Assembly: GCA_900552305.1 (NCBI GenBank)
Contig: URZD01000128.1
Span: 1 to 6,398 of the forward strand
Source: an uncultured Eubacteriales bacterium
GTDB lineage: Bacteria; Bacillota; Clostridia; Monoglobales; Monoglobaceae
DNA length: 6,398 nucleotides
Reading direction: 5' to 3'
Shown piece after piece: positions 1-5,716 of this stretch (position 1 is its first letter; each line of letters starts with the position of its first letter). The notes below the pieces were generated by a model. It saw only the letters and a program-made list of their open reading frames with translations, made no database searches and was not told where the DNA came from. Both the position numbers and the translations under genes were made by a program.

Positions 1-129
1 CGCCCCCGCCGTATCGGCAAGGCTTTCAAGTTCCCGCATTGACCGCTCCATATCAAATTCGCCCGTATCAACGCCGCAAAGCACCGCGCGCTGACGTGTT
101 TCCGTATTCTCCGTTTCTGTATCAAACAC
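1..129 (-). CDS. hflX: Probable GTPase HflX, N-terminal fragment (cut by window edge)
   Basis: Only the first 43 codons are visible; the gene continues past position 1. The fragment contains AVLCGVDTGEFDMERSM followed by a helix ending ESLADTAGA. This matches the start of the N-terminal domain of HflX, which in Firmicutes typically reads as a hydrophobic strand, GVDTGE, then an ELxxLAxTAGA helix. HflX is a ribosome-binding GTPase that splits or rescues stalled ribosomes; the GTPase motifs lie outside the window, so the call rests on the N-terminus alone. I chose the GTG at 127-129 because AAGGGTG lies 8 nt upstream. A second in-frame GTG three codons earlier overlaps that ribosome binding site and is less likely. 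The gene starts after the terminator that follows truA, so it probably belongs to a separate transcription unit. Confidence 0.75.
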   Translation of the reverse strand, partial: MFDTETENTETRQRAVLCGVDTGEFDMERSMRELESLADTAGA

Positions 130-135
130 TAAATT

Positions 136-142
136 CACCCTT
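136..142 (-). promoter_or_regulatory. Ribosome binding site of the hflX-like gene
   Basis: AAGGGTG on the minus strand, with 8 nt between AAGGG and the GTG at 127-129. It decides the start: the alternative in-frame GTG at 136-138 lies inside the site and could not use it. Confidence 0.6.
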
Positions 143-155
143 TTAAAATTTTCTG

Positions 156-182
156 TTCATACACATAAAAAGCTAAACTCAA
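156..182 (-). promoter_or_regulatory. Weak candidate promoter for the hflX-like gene
   Basis: A gene after a terminator needs its own promoter. The best match I see is TTGAGT (177-182) and TATGAA (156-161), but the spacer is only 15 nt and the -35 box overlaps the terminator hairpin. This is inference from a poor consensus match; the real promoter could lie inside the end of truA. Confidence 0.2.
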
Positions 183-197
183 TTTTGCGTTCAGCTT
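167..197 (-). terminator. Intrinsic terminator after truA
   Basis: On the minus strand AAGCTGAAC (189-197) pairs with GTTTAGCTT (170-178). This gives a 9-bp stem with one G-U pair and a 10-nt loop, running straight into five T's (167-171). The stem is A/T-rich and so only moderately stable. It begins 8 nt after the truA stop codon, the expected place for the end of the operon. On the plus strand the same hairpin has no T tract, so it acts in the minus direction only. Confidence 0.65.
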
Positions 198-205
198 CCG
201 TGCTA

Positions 206-943
206 CTAATATTCCACGCTCATCAAGGTCAGTCCCTTTGCGGGAAGGGTTTCCCCCGCCGCCGCTCTCTGCTTTGTCGTGAACACTGTGCGTATACACT
301 CCCCGTCACGCACTCCGCAGCCGATTTCAAGCAGAGTTCCCGCCATTATCCGCACCGAGTTATATAAAAAACCGTCTCCGGCAAACGTCATTCTCAGCTC
401 GTTTCCGATTCTTTCAATACGAATGTCGGTTACCGTTCTGACCGTAGACTTTTTAACACGTTTCAGCGACGAAAACCCGACAAAATCGTGCCTTCCCAGC
501 AGCTGCTCCGCCGCCCTTTTCATCTTATCGGTATCAACCGCTTTTGCAAAGGTATACATATATCTGTGTCCGAAAACATTCGGCAAATCGGTATTCCATA
601 TTCTGTAGACATAGGTCTTGGACTTCACGCAAAGCCTTGCATGAAAGCGTTCCTCCACCTTTAAAACCTCCGTCACTCCTATGTCCTCCGGCAGATAGCG
701 GTTAAGATACGCGCGGATTTCATCCGTTGTCATTTTGGTATCTGCCTTAAAGCTCGCAGTCTGTGCCGCTGCGTGAACGCCCTTATCCGTCCTGCCGGAG
801 CCGTGAATCTCGATACGGTGTCCGAGCATTTCCGAAAGCACATTTTCCAGCTTGCCCTGCACCGTATTTTGAGTGTTCCCCTGCCTTTGCCAGCCGTTAT
901 AACGCGTTCCGTCATATTGAACCGTTATTTTATAGTTTGTCAT
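206..943 (-). CDS. truA: tRNA pseudouridine(38-40) synthase TruA
   Basis: TruA converts uridines 38, 39 and 40 in the tRNA anticodon arm to pseudouridine in the cytoplasm. The 245-residue protein has the usual family length and all hallmark segments in order: the N-terminal strand YDGTRYNGWQRQ (10-21), the catalytic motif GSGRTDKGVHA (48-58) with nucleophile Asp53, FHARLCVKSKTYVYRIW (100-116) with the conserved aromatic, GRHDFVGFSS (150-159), GDGFLYNSVRIMAGTLLEIG (189-208), and the C-terminal PAKGLTLMSVEY. The Lys after the catalytic Asp (often Ala) lies outside the catalytic residues and I do not read it as a defect. ATG at 941-943 is preceded by GGAG with a 6-nt spacer. The gene sits 61 bp after the PBP gene on the same strand and is followed by a terminator, so it is probably the last gene of that operon, though an unseen promoter in the gap cannot be excluded. 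Confidence 0.96.
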   Translation of the reverse strand: MTNYKITVQYDGTRYNGWQRQGNTQNTVQGKLENVLSEMLGHRIEIHGSGRTDKGVHAAAQTASFKADTKMTTDEIRAYLNRYLPEDIGVTEVLKVEERFHARLCVKSKTYVYRIWNTDLPNVFGHRYMYTFAKAVDTDKMKRAAEQLLGRHDFVGFSSLKRVKKSTVRTVTDIRIERIGNELRMTFAGDGFLYNSVRIMAGTLLEIGCGVRDGECIRTVFTTKQRAAAGETLPAKGLTLMSVEY

Positions 944-1004
944 ATTTCACTCCGTTTATTTAGTATTATCCCGCTTTTATCGTAATTTCGCCGCTGCCGT
1001 TTCG

Positions 1005-2390
1005 CTATCTTCCGAGGTATTTGCGCATTACATTACCCGCAATCGGCGCGGCTGTGTCGCCGCCGCTGCCGCCGCTGTATTCAAGAATTACCGCAACAGC
1101 AATCTGAGGGTACTCCGCGGGGGCGTAGCCGATAAACCACGCGTGGTCATTGCCCTTGCCTTTTTCGTTTTCTGCCGTTCCTGTTTTTCCCGCAACAGTA
1201 ACGCCGCTTATCGCCGCCCGCGTAGCCGTACCGTGCTTTACCGTTTCAATCATCTGCTCCGCAACGTATGCGGCGCAATCGGGAGATACTGCCGTCCCCG
1301 TTATCTTTGGCTTTGTCTCGGAAATAACCGCGCTGTTTTTGGTTACGCTGATCACAAGATACGGACGCAGCATATTTCCGCCGTTTGCTATCGCGCTGCA
1401 TATCACAGACATTTGCAGCGGCGTAACAAGCAGCTGTCCCTGACCTATTCCGACCAGAGCCGCATCCGCATCGGTCATTTTTTTATACTGAATAACGCTT
1501 TTTGAAACCGGAATATCAAAGCTTGGCTCTGAATCTATGCCAAACCGCTTTGAAATATCGAGCATTATTTCGCTGCCAAGCTCATGTCCGACAGTACAGA
1601 ACACCTGATTGCTTGAAAGCTGAAACGCTCTCTCTATGCTGATTTCTCCGTGCGCCTTTCCGCCGTAGTTGTCAACGACAATACTACCGAGCGTAAAGCT
1701 GCCTGTATCGTTGAACATTCGCCCGCTCATGCCGCTTTCGTATGCAGCTGACATTGTTACCGTCTTGTAGGTCGACCCCGGCGCGTATAGTCCCTGTGTC
1801 GCCCGCGCAAGCAACGGCGAGTTTTCTGCCTCAACAATGCCGCTCCACGATTTTTCAAGCGCCGCCGCACTTGGGTCAAAATCCGGCAGGCTCACAAGCG
1901 CAAGTACCTCTCCTGTTTTCGGGTTAATCGCCGCAAGCGCGCCGTTTCTGCCGCGCATTTGCTCATATGCGTATTTTTGCAGTGAGTTTTTTATGGTAAG
2001 ATTAACGTCAAAGCCGCGTTTTTTATCGCCGGGAAATATCGACAAGTCGCCCTTTCCGAGTAACTGACTGTCATACTCCTTTTCAAGCAGGCTCTTTCCG
2101 TAAACCTGTGAGCAGTAGCCGATTACATGGCTGTAAAGCCGTCCCTGCGAATATACGCGCTCGCTTTCGCCGTTCTCCTTTTCCTCCGTCTCGGCAAGTA
2201 CAAGTCCGTCACGGTCATAGACCGTACCGCGCGTTACATAACGCTCCTCGTCCCATTGTCTGCGGTTGTAGGGGTTGGCGGCAATCTTCTCCGACTCGAA
2301 CATATTAAAATAGAGCAAGTATGTGAGAAGCGCAAGAAACATTGCGGAAATCACAATCAAAACCCTTATTATACGCTTATTCACATTCAT
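1005..2390 (-). CDS. Class B penicillin-binding protein (peptidoglycan D,D-transpeptidase), PbpA-like
   Basis: This enzyme cross-links peptidoglycan peptides outside the membrane. The 461 residues show a short cytoplasmic start with basic residues, one membrane helix at about 8-28, a small N-terminal module (about 45-115), and a transpeptidase domain from about 125 to the end. All three active-site motifs are present: STYK at 206-209 (acyl-serine Ser206), SSN at 259-261, and KTGT at 402-405. There is no glycosyltransferase domain, which makes it class B. It is shorter than many class B PBPs and resembles mycobacterial PbpA in its small N-terminal region, including the run ADGL/AANPYNRR-type after the helix; this is judged from memory, not an alignment. 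The start ATG overlaps the stop of the SEDS gene (ATGA, 2387-2390) and has only a weak GGGGTG ribosome site, which points to translational coupling. The neighbouring SEDS protein is its likely glycosyltransferase partner. Whether it serves elongation, division or sporulation cannot be told from the sequence. Confidence 0.93.
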   Translation of the reverse strand: MNVNKRIIRVLIVISAMFLALLTYLLYFNMFESEKIAANPYNRRQWDEERYVTRGTVYDRDGLVLAETEEKENGESERVYSQGRLYSHVIGYCSQVYGKSLLEKEYDSQLLGKGDLSIFPGDKKRGFDVNLTIKNSLQKYAYEQMRGRNGALAAINPKTGEVLALVSLPDFDPSAAALEKSWSGIVEAENSPLLARATQGLYAPGSTYKTVTMSAAYESGMSGRMFNDTGSFTLGSIVVDNYGGKAHGEISIERAFQLSSNQVFCTVGHELGSEIMLDISKRFGIDSEPSFDIPVSKSVIQYKKMTDADAALVGIGQGQLLVTPLQMSVICSAIANGGNMLRPYLVISVTKNSAVISETKPKITGTAVSPDCAAYVAEQMIETVKHGTATRAAISGVTVAGKTGTAENEKGKGNDHAWFIGYAPAEYPQIAVAVILEYSGGSGGDTAAPIAGNVMRKYLGR

Positions 2391-3613
2391 TCTTCCCCAC
2401 CCCGTCTTTCCTCACGCGCGGAAACAGCCTGCATAATACCGAGCGACGCAAAGCTGACCACTATAGACGTGCCGCCGTAGCTGACAAACGGTACGGTAAT
2501 TCCTGTAAGCGGAATAAATTTTATTACGCCGCCGATTATGATAAAGGTTTGCAGCGCAAACATAAGCGTAAGCCCCAGCGCCACCGCCTTGTTATATTCG
2601 TTTTTTGTTTTAAGCGTGATTTTAAAGCATCTGTACGACAAAAGAAAAAACAGTATAATAACCGCCGCGCCGCCGAACACGCCCATTTCCTCGCATATTG
2701 CAGCGAATATGAAGTCGGTGTGAACCTCCGGAATGTATGTCGGCGAGCCGTTTCCCAGACCTCTGCCGAAATATCCTCCCGAGGCTATGGCAAACAGCGA
2801 CTGCGCAATCTGCCACCCCTTGTCCGCAATATCCGACCACGGGTCAAGCCACACCTTCACCCTGACCTGAATGTGGTAAAGAAATTTCAGACCGAGCAGA
2901 CCCACGATAGACGCCGCGGCAATATTAAAAATCAGAAACCGCCTGTCTTCCTCGTACGTGTAAATCATAAATATAAAAATCATAAACAGAACAAGGATTG
3001 TACCCCAGTCCCTTTGGAGTACAAGAAACATTATGTACGCATACGTCACAGCGCCCGTCATCAGCATTGGCGAAATTCTTAGGAACGGTTTTTTCCAGCT
3101 CCCCGAATACCGACACGCAAGAAACATTATATAAAGTATCTTTATAAGCTCAGACGGCTGAAAAGCAATTTTGCCGACCTTTATCCAGTTTTTTGAACCG
3201 TTTACCGTTTCACCAAAAACAAGGGTCAGCACAAACAGACCCGCTCCCGCCGCCGCATAAAAAAACCAGAGCTTATCCCAAAACGAAATATTATAAAACA
3301 CGCAATAGGCGGCAAAGAAAACAATGCCGCCGACGCCTATCCATACAATCTGTCTTGCCCCCATAACTATATCTATCCGACACAGCATAAGTACGCCTAT
3401 CGTCATGAGCATGGACGCTATAAGCACAAGAAACTTGTCGCCCATACGGCATATCACAAGAATCGAGTAAATCAGTATAAAAATCCCAAGCATTCCCGCA
3501 CCGACCATCAGCACGCTGCTGCGATAGTCGTTTGCCATATACAAAAGCCCGAACCCAAGGATATTCATCAGCACAAGAAGGTATGCGGGAAGTCTGTAGT
3601 TCGCTTTTCTCAT
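2387..3613 (-). CDS. SEDS-family peptidoglycan glycosyltransferase (RodA/FtsW/SpoVE)
   Basis: SEDS proteins polymerise lipid II into glycan strands and work with a class B PBP. This 408-residue protein is mostly hydrophobic, with about ten membrane helices. Family signatures in order are: GSKNWI (139-144), FQPSE (151-155), QRDWGT (200-205) where QPDLGT is more usual, the extracellular loop with WLDPWSD (255-261), SGGYFGRGLG (278-287), the segment PEVHTDFIFA (295-304) followed by EE at 308-309, and PLTGITVPFVSYGGTS (368-383). RodA, FtsW and SpoVE share all of these, so I leave the symbol blank. Pairing with a PbpA-like PBP and an FHA protein favours a RodA-like role, as in actinobacteria. The ATG at 3611-3613 overlaps the FHA stop codon (ATGA), and a strong GGAGG lies 7 nt upstream, inside the codons for the FHA protein's C-terminal Glu run. 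Confidence 0.94.
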   Translation of the reverse strand: MRKANYRLPAYLLVLMNILGFGLLYMANDYRSSVLMVGAGMLGIFILIYSILVICRMGDKFLVLIASMLMTIGVLMLCRIDIVMGARQIVWIGVGGIVFFAAYCVFYNISFWDKLWFFYAAAGAGLFVLTLVFGETVNGSKNWIKVGKIAFQPSELIKILYIMFLACRYSGSWKKPFLRISPMLMTGAVTYAYIMFLVLQRDWGTILVLFMIFIFMIYTYEEDRRFLIFNIAAASIVGLLGLKFLYHIQVRVKVWLDPWSDIADKGWQIAQSLFAIASGGYFGRGLGNGSPTYIPEVHTDFIFAAICEEMGVFGGAAVIILFFLLSYRCFKITLKTKNEYNKAVALGLTLMFALQTFIIIGGVIKFIPLTGITVPFVSYGGTSIVVSFASLGIMQAVSAREERRGGEE

Positions 3614-4170
3614 TCCTGCTCCTCCTCAAAAATGACCGAAACCCCGCCGAATGAAATATCATCGCCGCTGTGCAGCGTCCTAACCTTGCTGAGCGTTTTT
3701 CCGTTCAGCATTGTTCCGTTCTTGCTGCCCATGTCCGCTATGTACCACACTCCGTCCTCGTACCATATCTGAAAATGCTCGACGGACAAATACATATCGT
3801 TTACGGTTATGTCGCATTCCTTGCCACGCCCAACAATCGTAGCCTCTTCACCTATACGGTAAAAGGTTTTCATGCCGCATTCCGCGGCATTCTTGTTGCG
3901 TACCGTACGGAGGACTGCGGTATGCTCGCCGTAGTCCGCACTGCGTCGCGGCACAGTGTCTTCCTCCTCCGTATCGTCCTTATCGTCATACTCGTCATCA
4001 TGGTCACAAGCGGCGTCGTCCTCATATTCGCCCTCATCGGCTTCGTCCGCGCCCCTGTTCATCTTTTTTATATCCATATATATAAGCGCAATCACGCTGA
4101 ATATAAACAAATAAATAATTGTTGTGAAGACATAGCTGAGCAGTGAAGATATTAGGCTGTAAAGCGACAT
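3610..4170 (-). CDS. Membrane-anchored FHA-domain protein
   Basis: FHA domains bind phosphothreonine peptides. The 186-residue protein has an N-terminal membrane helix (about 10-32) followed by the basic DIKKMNR, which places the rest in the cytoplasm. Next comes a very acidic linker (41-71, 20 of 31 residues Asp or Glu), then an FHA domain at about 103-182. The canonical binding residues are present: GRGKECDI (114-121), Ser129 and His132 in LSVEH, SKNGT (149-153) and NG (156-157), so ligand binding is probably intact. The reading frame extends to a GTG at 4177-4179, but that codon lies in the GGAGG ribosome site, which sits 8 nt before the ATG at 4168-4170; I therefore start at the ATG. The gene overlaps the SEDS gene by 4 bp. 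By analogy with mycobacterial FhaB/FipA, it may link Ser/Thr kinase signalling to wall synthesis; the phosphorylated partner is unknown and no kinase is encoded here. Confidence 0.9.
   Translation of the reverse strand: MSLYSLISSLLSYVFTTIIYLFIFSVIALIYMDIKKMNRGADEADEGEYEDDAACDHDDEYDDKDDTEEEDTVPRRSADYGEHTAVLRTVRNKNAAECGMKTFYRIGEEATIVGRGKECDITVNDMYLSVEHFQIWYEDGVWYIADMGSKNGTMLNGKTLSKVRTLHSGDDISFGGVSVIFEEEQE
3621..3625 (-). promoter_or_regulatory. Strong ribosome binding site of the SEDS gene inside the FHA gene
   Basis: GGAGG lies 7 nt before the ATG at 3611-3613 and within the last codons of the FHA gene, which encode EEEQE. Together with the ATGA overlap it indicates efficient or coupled translation of the SEDS protein. 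Confidence 0.75.
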
Positions 4171-4178
4171 ACTCCGCA

Positions 4179-4184
4179 CCTCCC
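4179..4184 (-). promoter_or_regulatory. Ribosome binding site that fixes the FHA gene start
   Basis: GGGAGG, with 8 nt to the ATG at 4168-4170. The alternative GTG start at 4177-4179 overlaps this site, so the protein starts MSLYSL rather than three residues earlier. Confidence 0.75.
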
Positions 4185-4217
4185 GTACCGTTACTTTCCC
4201 AAAAAAGTTCTTATGTT

Positions 4218-5654
4218 TTACTTCTCACCGATTAGCTTTGCAACGTCCGTATTGACCGTTATCTTATCATATATCCCCTTGTTGAGCCTTACCTTTGCAT
4301 TTTCGGTAAGCATATTGATATATTCCTGAATATCGGGCGTTCTTTCTACCCTCTTAATGATGTGATATCCAAACTCCGTTTCGACAAGTCCGCTCACCTC
4401 TCCCACATTGAGCTTGAACGCCGCATCCGAAAATTCCTTTACCATTGTTCCGTCGTTTGCAAAGGTATAGCCGCTGTCCGGCTCGCCGGTATCCTCGTTG
4501 TTATCCTTCATGAGCTTGTCAAAGTCCTCGCCCGCCTTTACCTTTGCAAGAACCTCGTCCGCCTTCTTTTTGGCGTTTGCCTTTGCCTCGTCCGACTCGT
4601 CCGCGAACTTAATCAGAATATGCTTTGCGGTGATTTTATCATTATCCATATACTTTTTAAGCGTTTTTTCGTCCGCATACTTGCTCATATTTTCCTCTAT
4701 GTCCGAATAAACCTTCTGCATAAGAGTCTGCATTTTCTGAATATCAATAAGCGCCTTCTCGTCCGTATATCCGCTTTCGTGAATTGCGTCCTCAAACTTG
4801 TCGCCGTACTGCTCCTTTACCTGTTTAAGCCACTTGTTCATATCGTCCTCTTCCTCTTTGGTAAGAGTGATACCGCGCTTTTCTCCCTCGCCGATTATGG
4901 CATAAATCGGTACAAGCATATTCACCGCATAGCCCTTAGCATATTCCGCTCTTGTAAGACCCGTTTCTTCGTCCTTCACGCTCCAGTTAAAGTCCTTCAG
5001 TTCCTTGACCTTGCCGTTGCTTTTGAGATTATACGCATAGTTGACAGCCGCGGAGTTGAGCGCAAACTCAAAAATCTGCTTGCTGATTTTCTGACCGTTC
5101 ACCGTAAACGCAGCTGTGTTATTTTTTCCGAGCGCAAGCGTTTCGCACATACTTACAAGCGGGTTTTCATACTTAATTGTCGCGATCTTTTCGGTAGTAT
5201 TGCCGCTTTCGGCTGACGCCGGCAGCGGATGCGCCACTACGGTTTTGCTGCCAACGCCGTTTATGGTTATTCCGCAGTATGCCGCTGCAATAATGCAGAC
5301 AGCCGCAATGCCCGCAATTACGCGCATAAGCGTTTTATTGGATTTTTTCTTTGCAAAACCGGCATCCTCCGTTATATACTCCGTTTCCTCAGCAAAACCG
5401 CCGGACTCGCCTTCTAAACCGTCTTCCGCCGTTTCTCTGTCAGCTTCTTCGGATTCGGTTTCAGCATATGCCTCAGTCGCACCGTCGTCATAATCATCCG
5501 ACAAAATTTCCTCGTTTGCTGCGTTTTCAACGCTGTCAGCCGAAACTGCGTCAACGTCATTTTCGTTCACTGCGGTGTTCTCCGCTGCGGCTGTATTTTC
5601 GTTCTCCGCGTCAAAATTCATTTCTTCGTTTTCTCTCATGTTTTCATTTTCCAT
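4218..5654 (-). CDS. Membrane-anchored PrsA/SurA-like foldase with parvulin peptidyl-prolyl isomerase domain
   Basis: Such proteins catalyse Xaa-Pro isomerisation and help exported proteins, including PBPs, to fold outside the membrane. The 478-residue protein has a very acidic N-terminal tail (1-100: 36 Asp/Glu, 2 Arg, no Lys), a basic KKKSNK stop at 102-107, one membrane helix at about 109-131, then an extracellular part. That part has a SurA-N/trigger-like chaperone region beginning FTVNGQKISKQIFEFAL (183-199) and helical to about 335, followed by a parvulin domain (about 341-436) with ITAKHILIKF, FDKLM, EFSDAAFKLNVGEVS and the closing FGYHIIKR. Catalytic-type histidines are His345 and His431. 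Typical PrsA is a lipoprotein; no lipobox is seen here (the helix has AAYC, not LxxC-like), so it is probably a helix-anchored protein. The frame opens upstream with a TTG at 5709-5711, but AGGAG at 5666-5670 points to the ATG at 5652-5654 (spacer 11 nt, rather long). It lies 62 bp after mfd, an order I recall from other Clostridia. Confidence 0.88.
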   Translation of the reverse strand: MENENMRENEEMNFDAENENTAAAENTAVNENDVDAVSADSVENAANEEILSDDYDDGATEAYAETESEEADRETAEDGLEGESGGFAEETEYITEDAGFAKKKSNKTLMRVIAGIAAVCIIAAAYCGITINGVGSKTVVAHPLPASAESGNTTEKIATIKYENPLVSMCETLALGKNNTAAFTVNGQKISKQIFEFALNSAAVNYAYNLKSNGKVKELKDFNWSVKDEETGLTRAEYAKGYAVNMLVPIYAIIGEGEKRGITLTKEEEDDMNKWLKQVKEQYGDKFEDAIHESGYTDEKALIDIQKMQTLMQKVYSDIEENMSKYADEKTLKKYMDNDKITAKHILIKFADESDEAKANAKKKADEVLAKVKAGEDFDKLMKDNNEDTGEPDSGYTFANDGTMVKEFSDAAFKLNVGEVSGLVETEFGYHIIKRVERTPDIQEYINMLTENAKVRLNKGIYDKITVNTDVAKLIGEK

Positions 5655-5665
5655 CTGTAGTTTTA

Positions 5666-5670
5666 CTCCT
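5666..5670 (-). promoter_or_regulatory. Ribosome binding site of the foldase gene
   Basis: AGGAG lies 11 nt before the ATG at 5652-5654. It is the only good site near the gene start and rules out the upstream TTG and ATG codons of the same frame, which have no such site. Confidence 0.6.
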
Positions 5671-5690
5671 TTTTTTGGGTATTTATATTG

Positions 5691-5696
5691 ATTATA
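5691..5696 (-). promoter_or_regulatory. Candidate -10 box of a promoter for the foldase operon
   Basis: A perfect TATAAT lies in the gap between mfd and the foldase gene, about 20 nt before the ribosome binding site. No good -35 hexamer is found at 16-18 nt upstream (the bases there read around TAGCTA). It could serve a promoter with weak -35 contacts or be chance in an A/T-rich gap. Confidence 0.35.
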
Positions 5697-5716
5697 CACC
5701 ATAATCCGCAAAATAG

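Noticed and set aside
944..1004. Possible promoter (GATAAT) between the PBP gene and truA
   Set aside because: GATAAT resembles a -10 box but I see no -35 match at a proper distance, and the 61-bp gap shows no hairpin. truA is more simply read as part of the upstream operon.
2342..3082. A 246-codon open frame on the plus strand opposite the SEDS and PBP genes
   Set aside because: It crosses the junction of two real genes on the minus strand and is rich in Arg, Lys and His as expected of an antisense shadow; no family signature.
4202..4226. Possible terminator after the foldase gene
   Set aside because: Only four firm pairs (AAGT with ACTT) and an 11-nt loop before the T run. It is too weak to call, so read-through into the FHA gene remains likely.
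4362..5216. A 284-codon open frame on the plus strand opposite the foldase gene
   Set aside because: It lies wholly inside a well-supported gene on the other strand, has no recognisable domain, and no ribosome binding site I would trust. Its long Leu/Val/Arg runs are what the complement of a Lys/Glu/Asp-rich gene gives.
5258..5330. Lipoprotein signal (lipobox) in the foldase helix
   Set aside because: The only cysteine near the helix end is in AAYC, and an aromatic residue before Cys does not fit a lipobox. The helix also sits after 100 residues, unlike a signal peptide.
5655..5711. N-terminal extension of the foldase from TTG 5709-5711 or ATG 5700-5702
   Set aside because: No ribosome binding site precedes these codons, the stretch holds the TATAAT hexamer and the AGGAG site, and AGGAG points to the ATG at 5652-5654.
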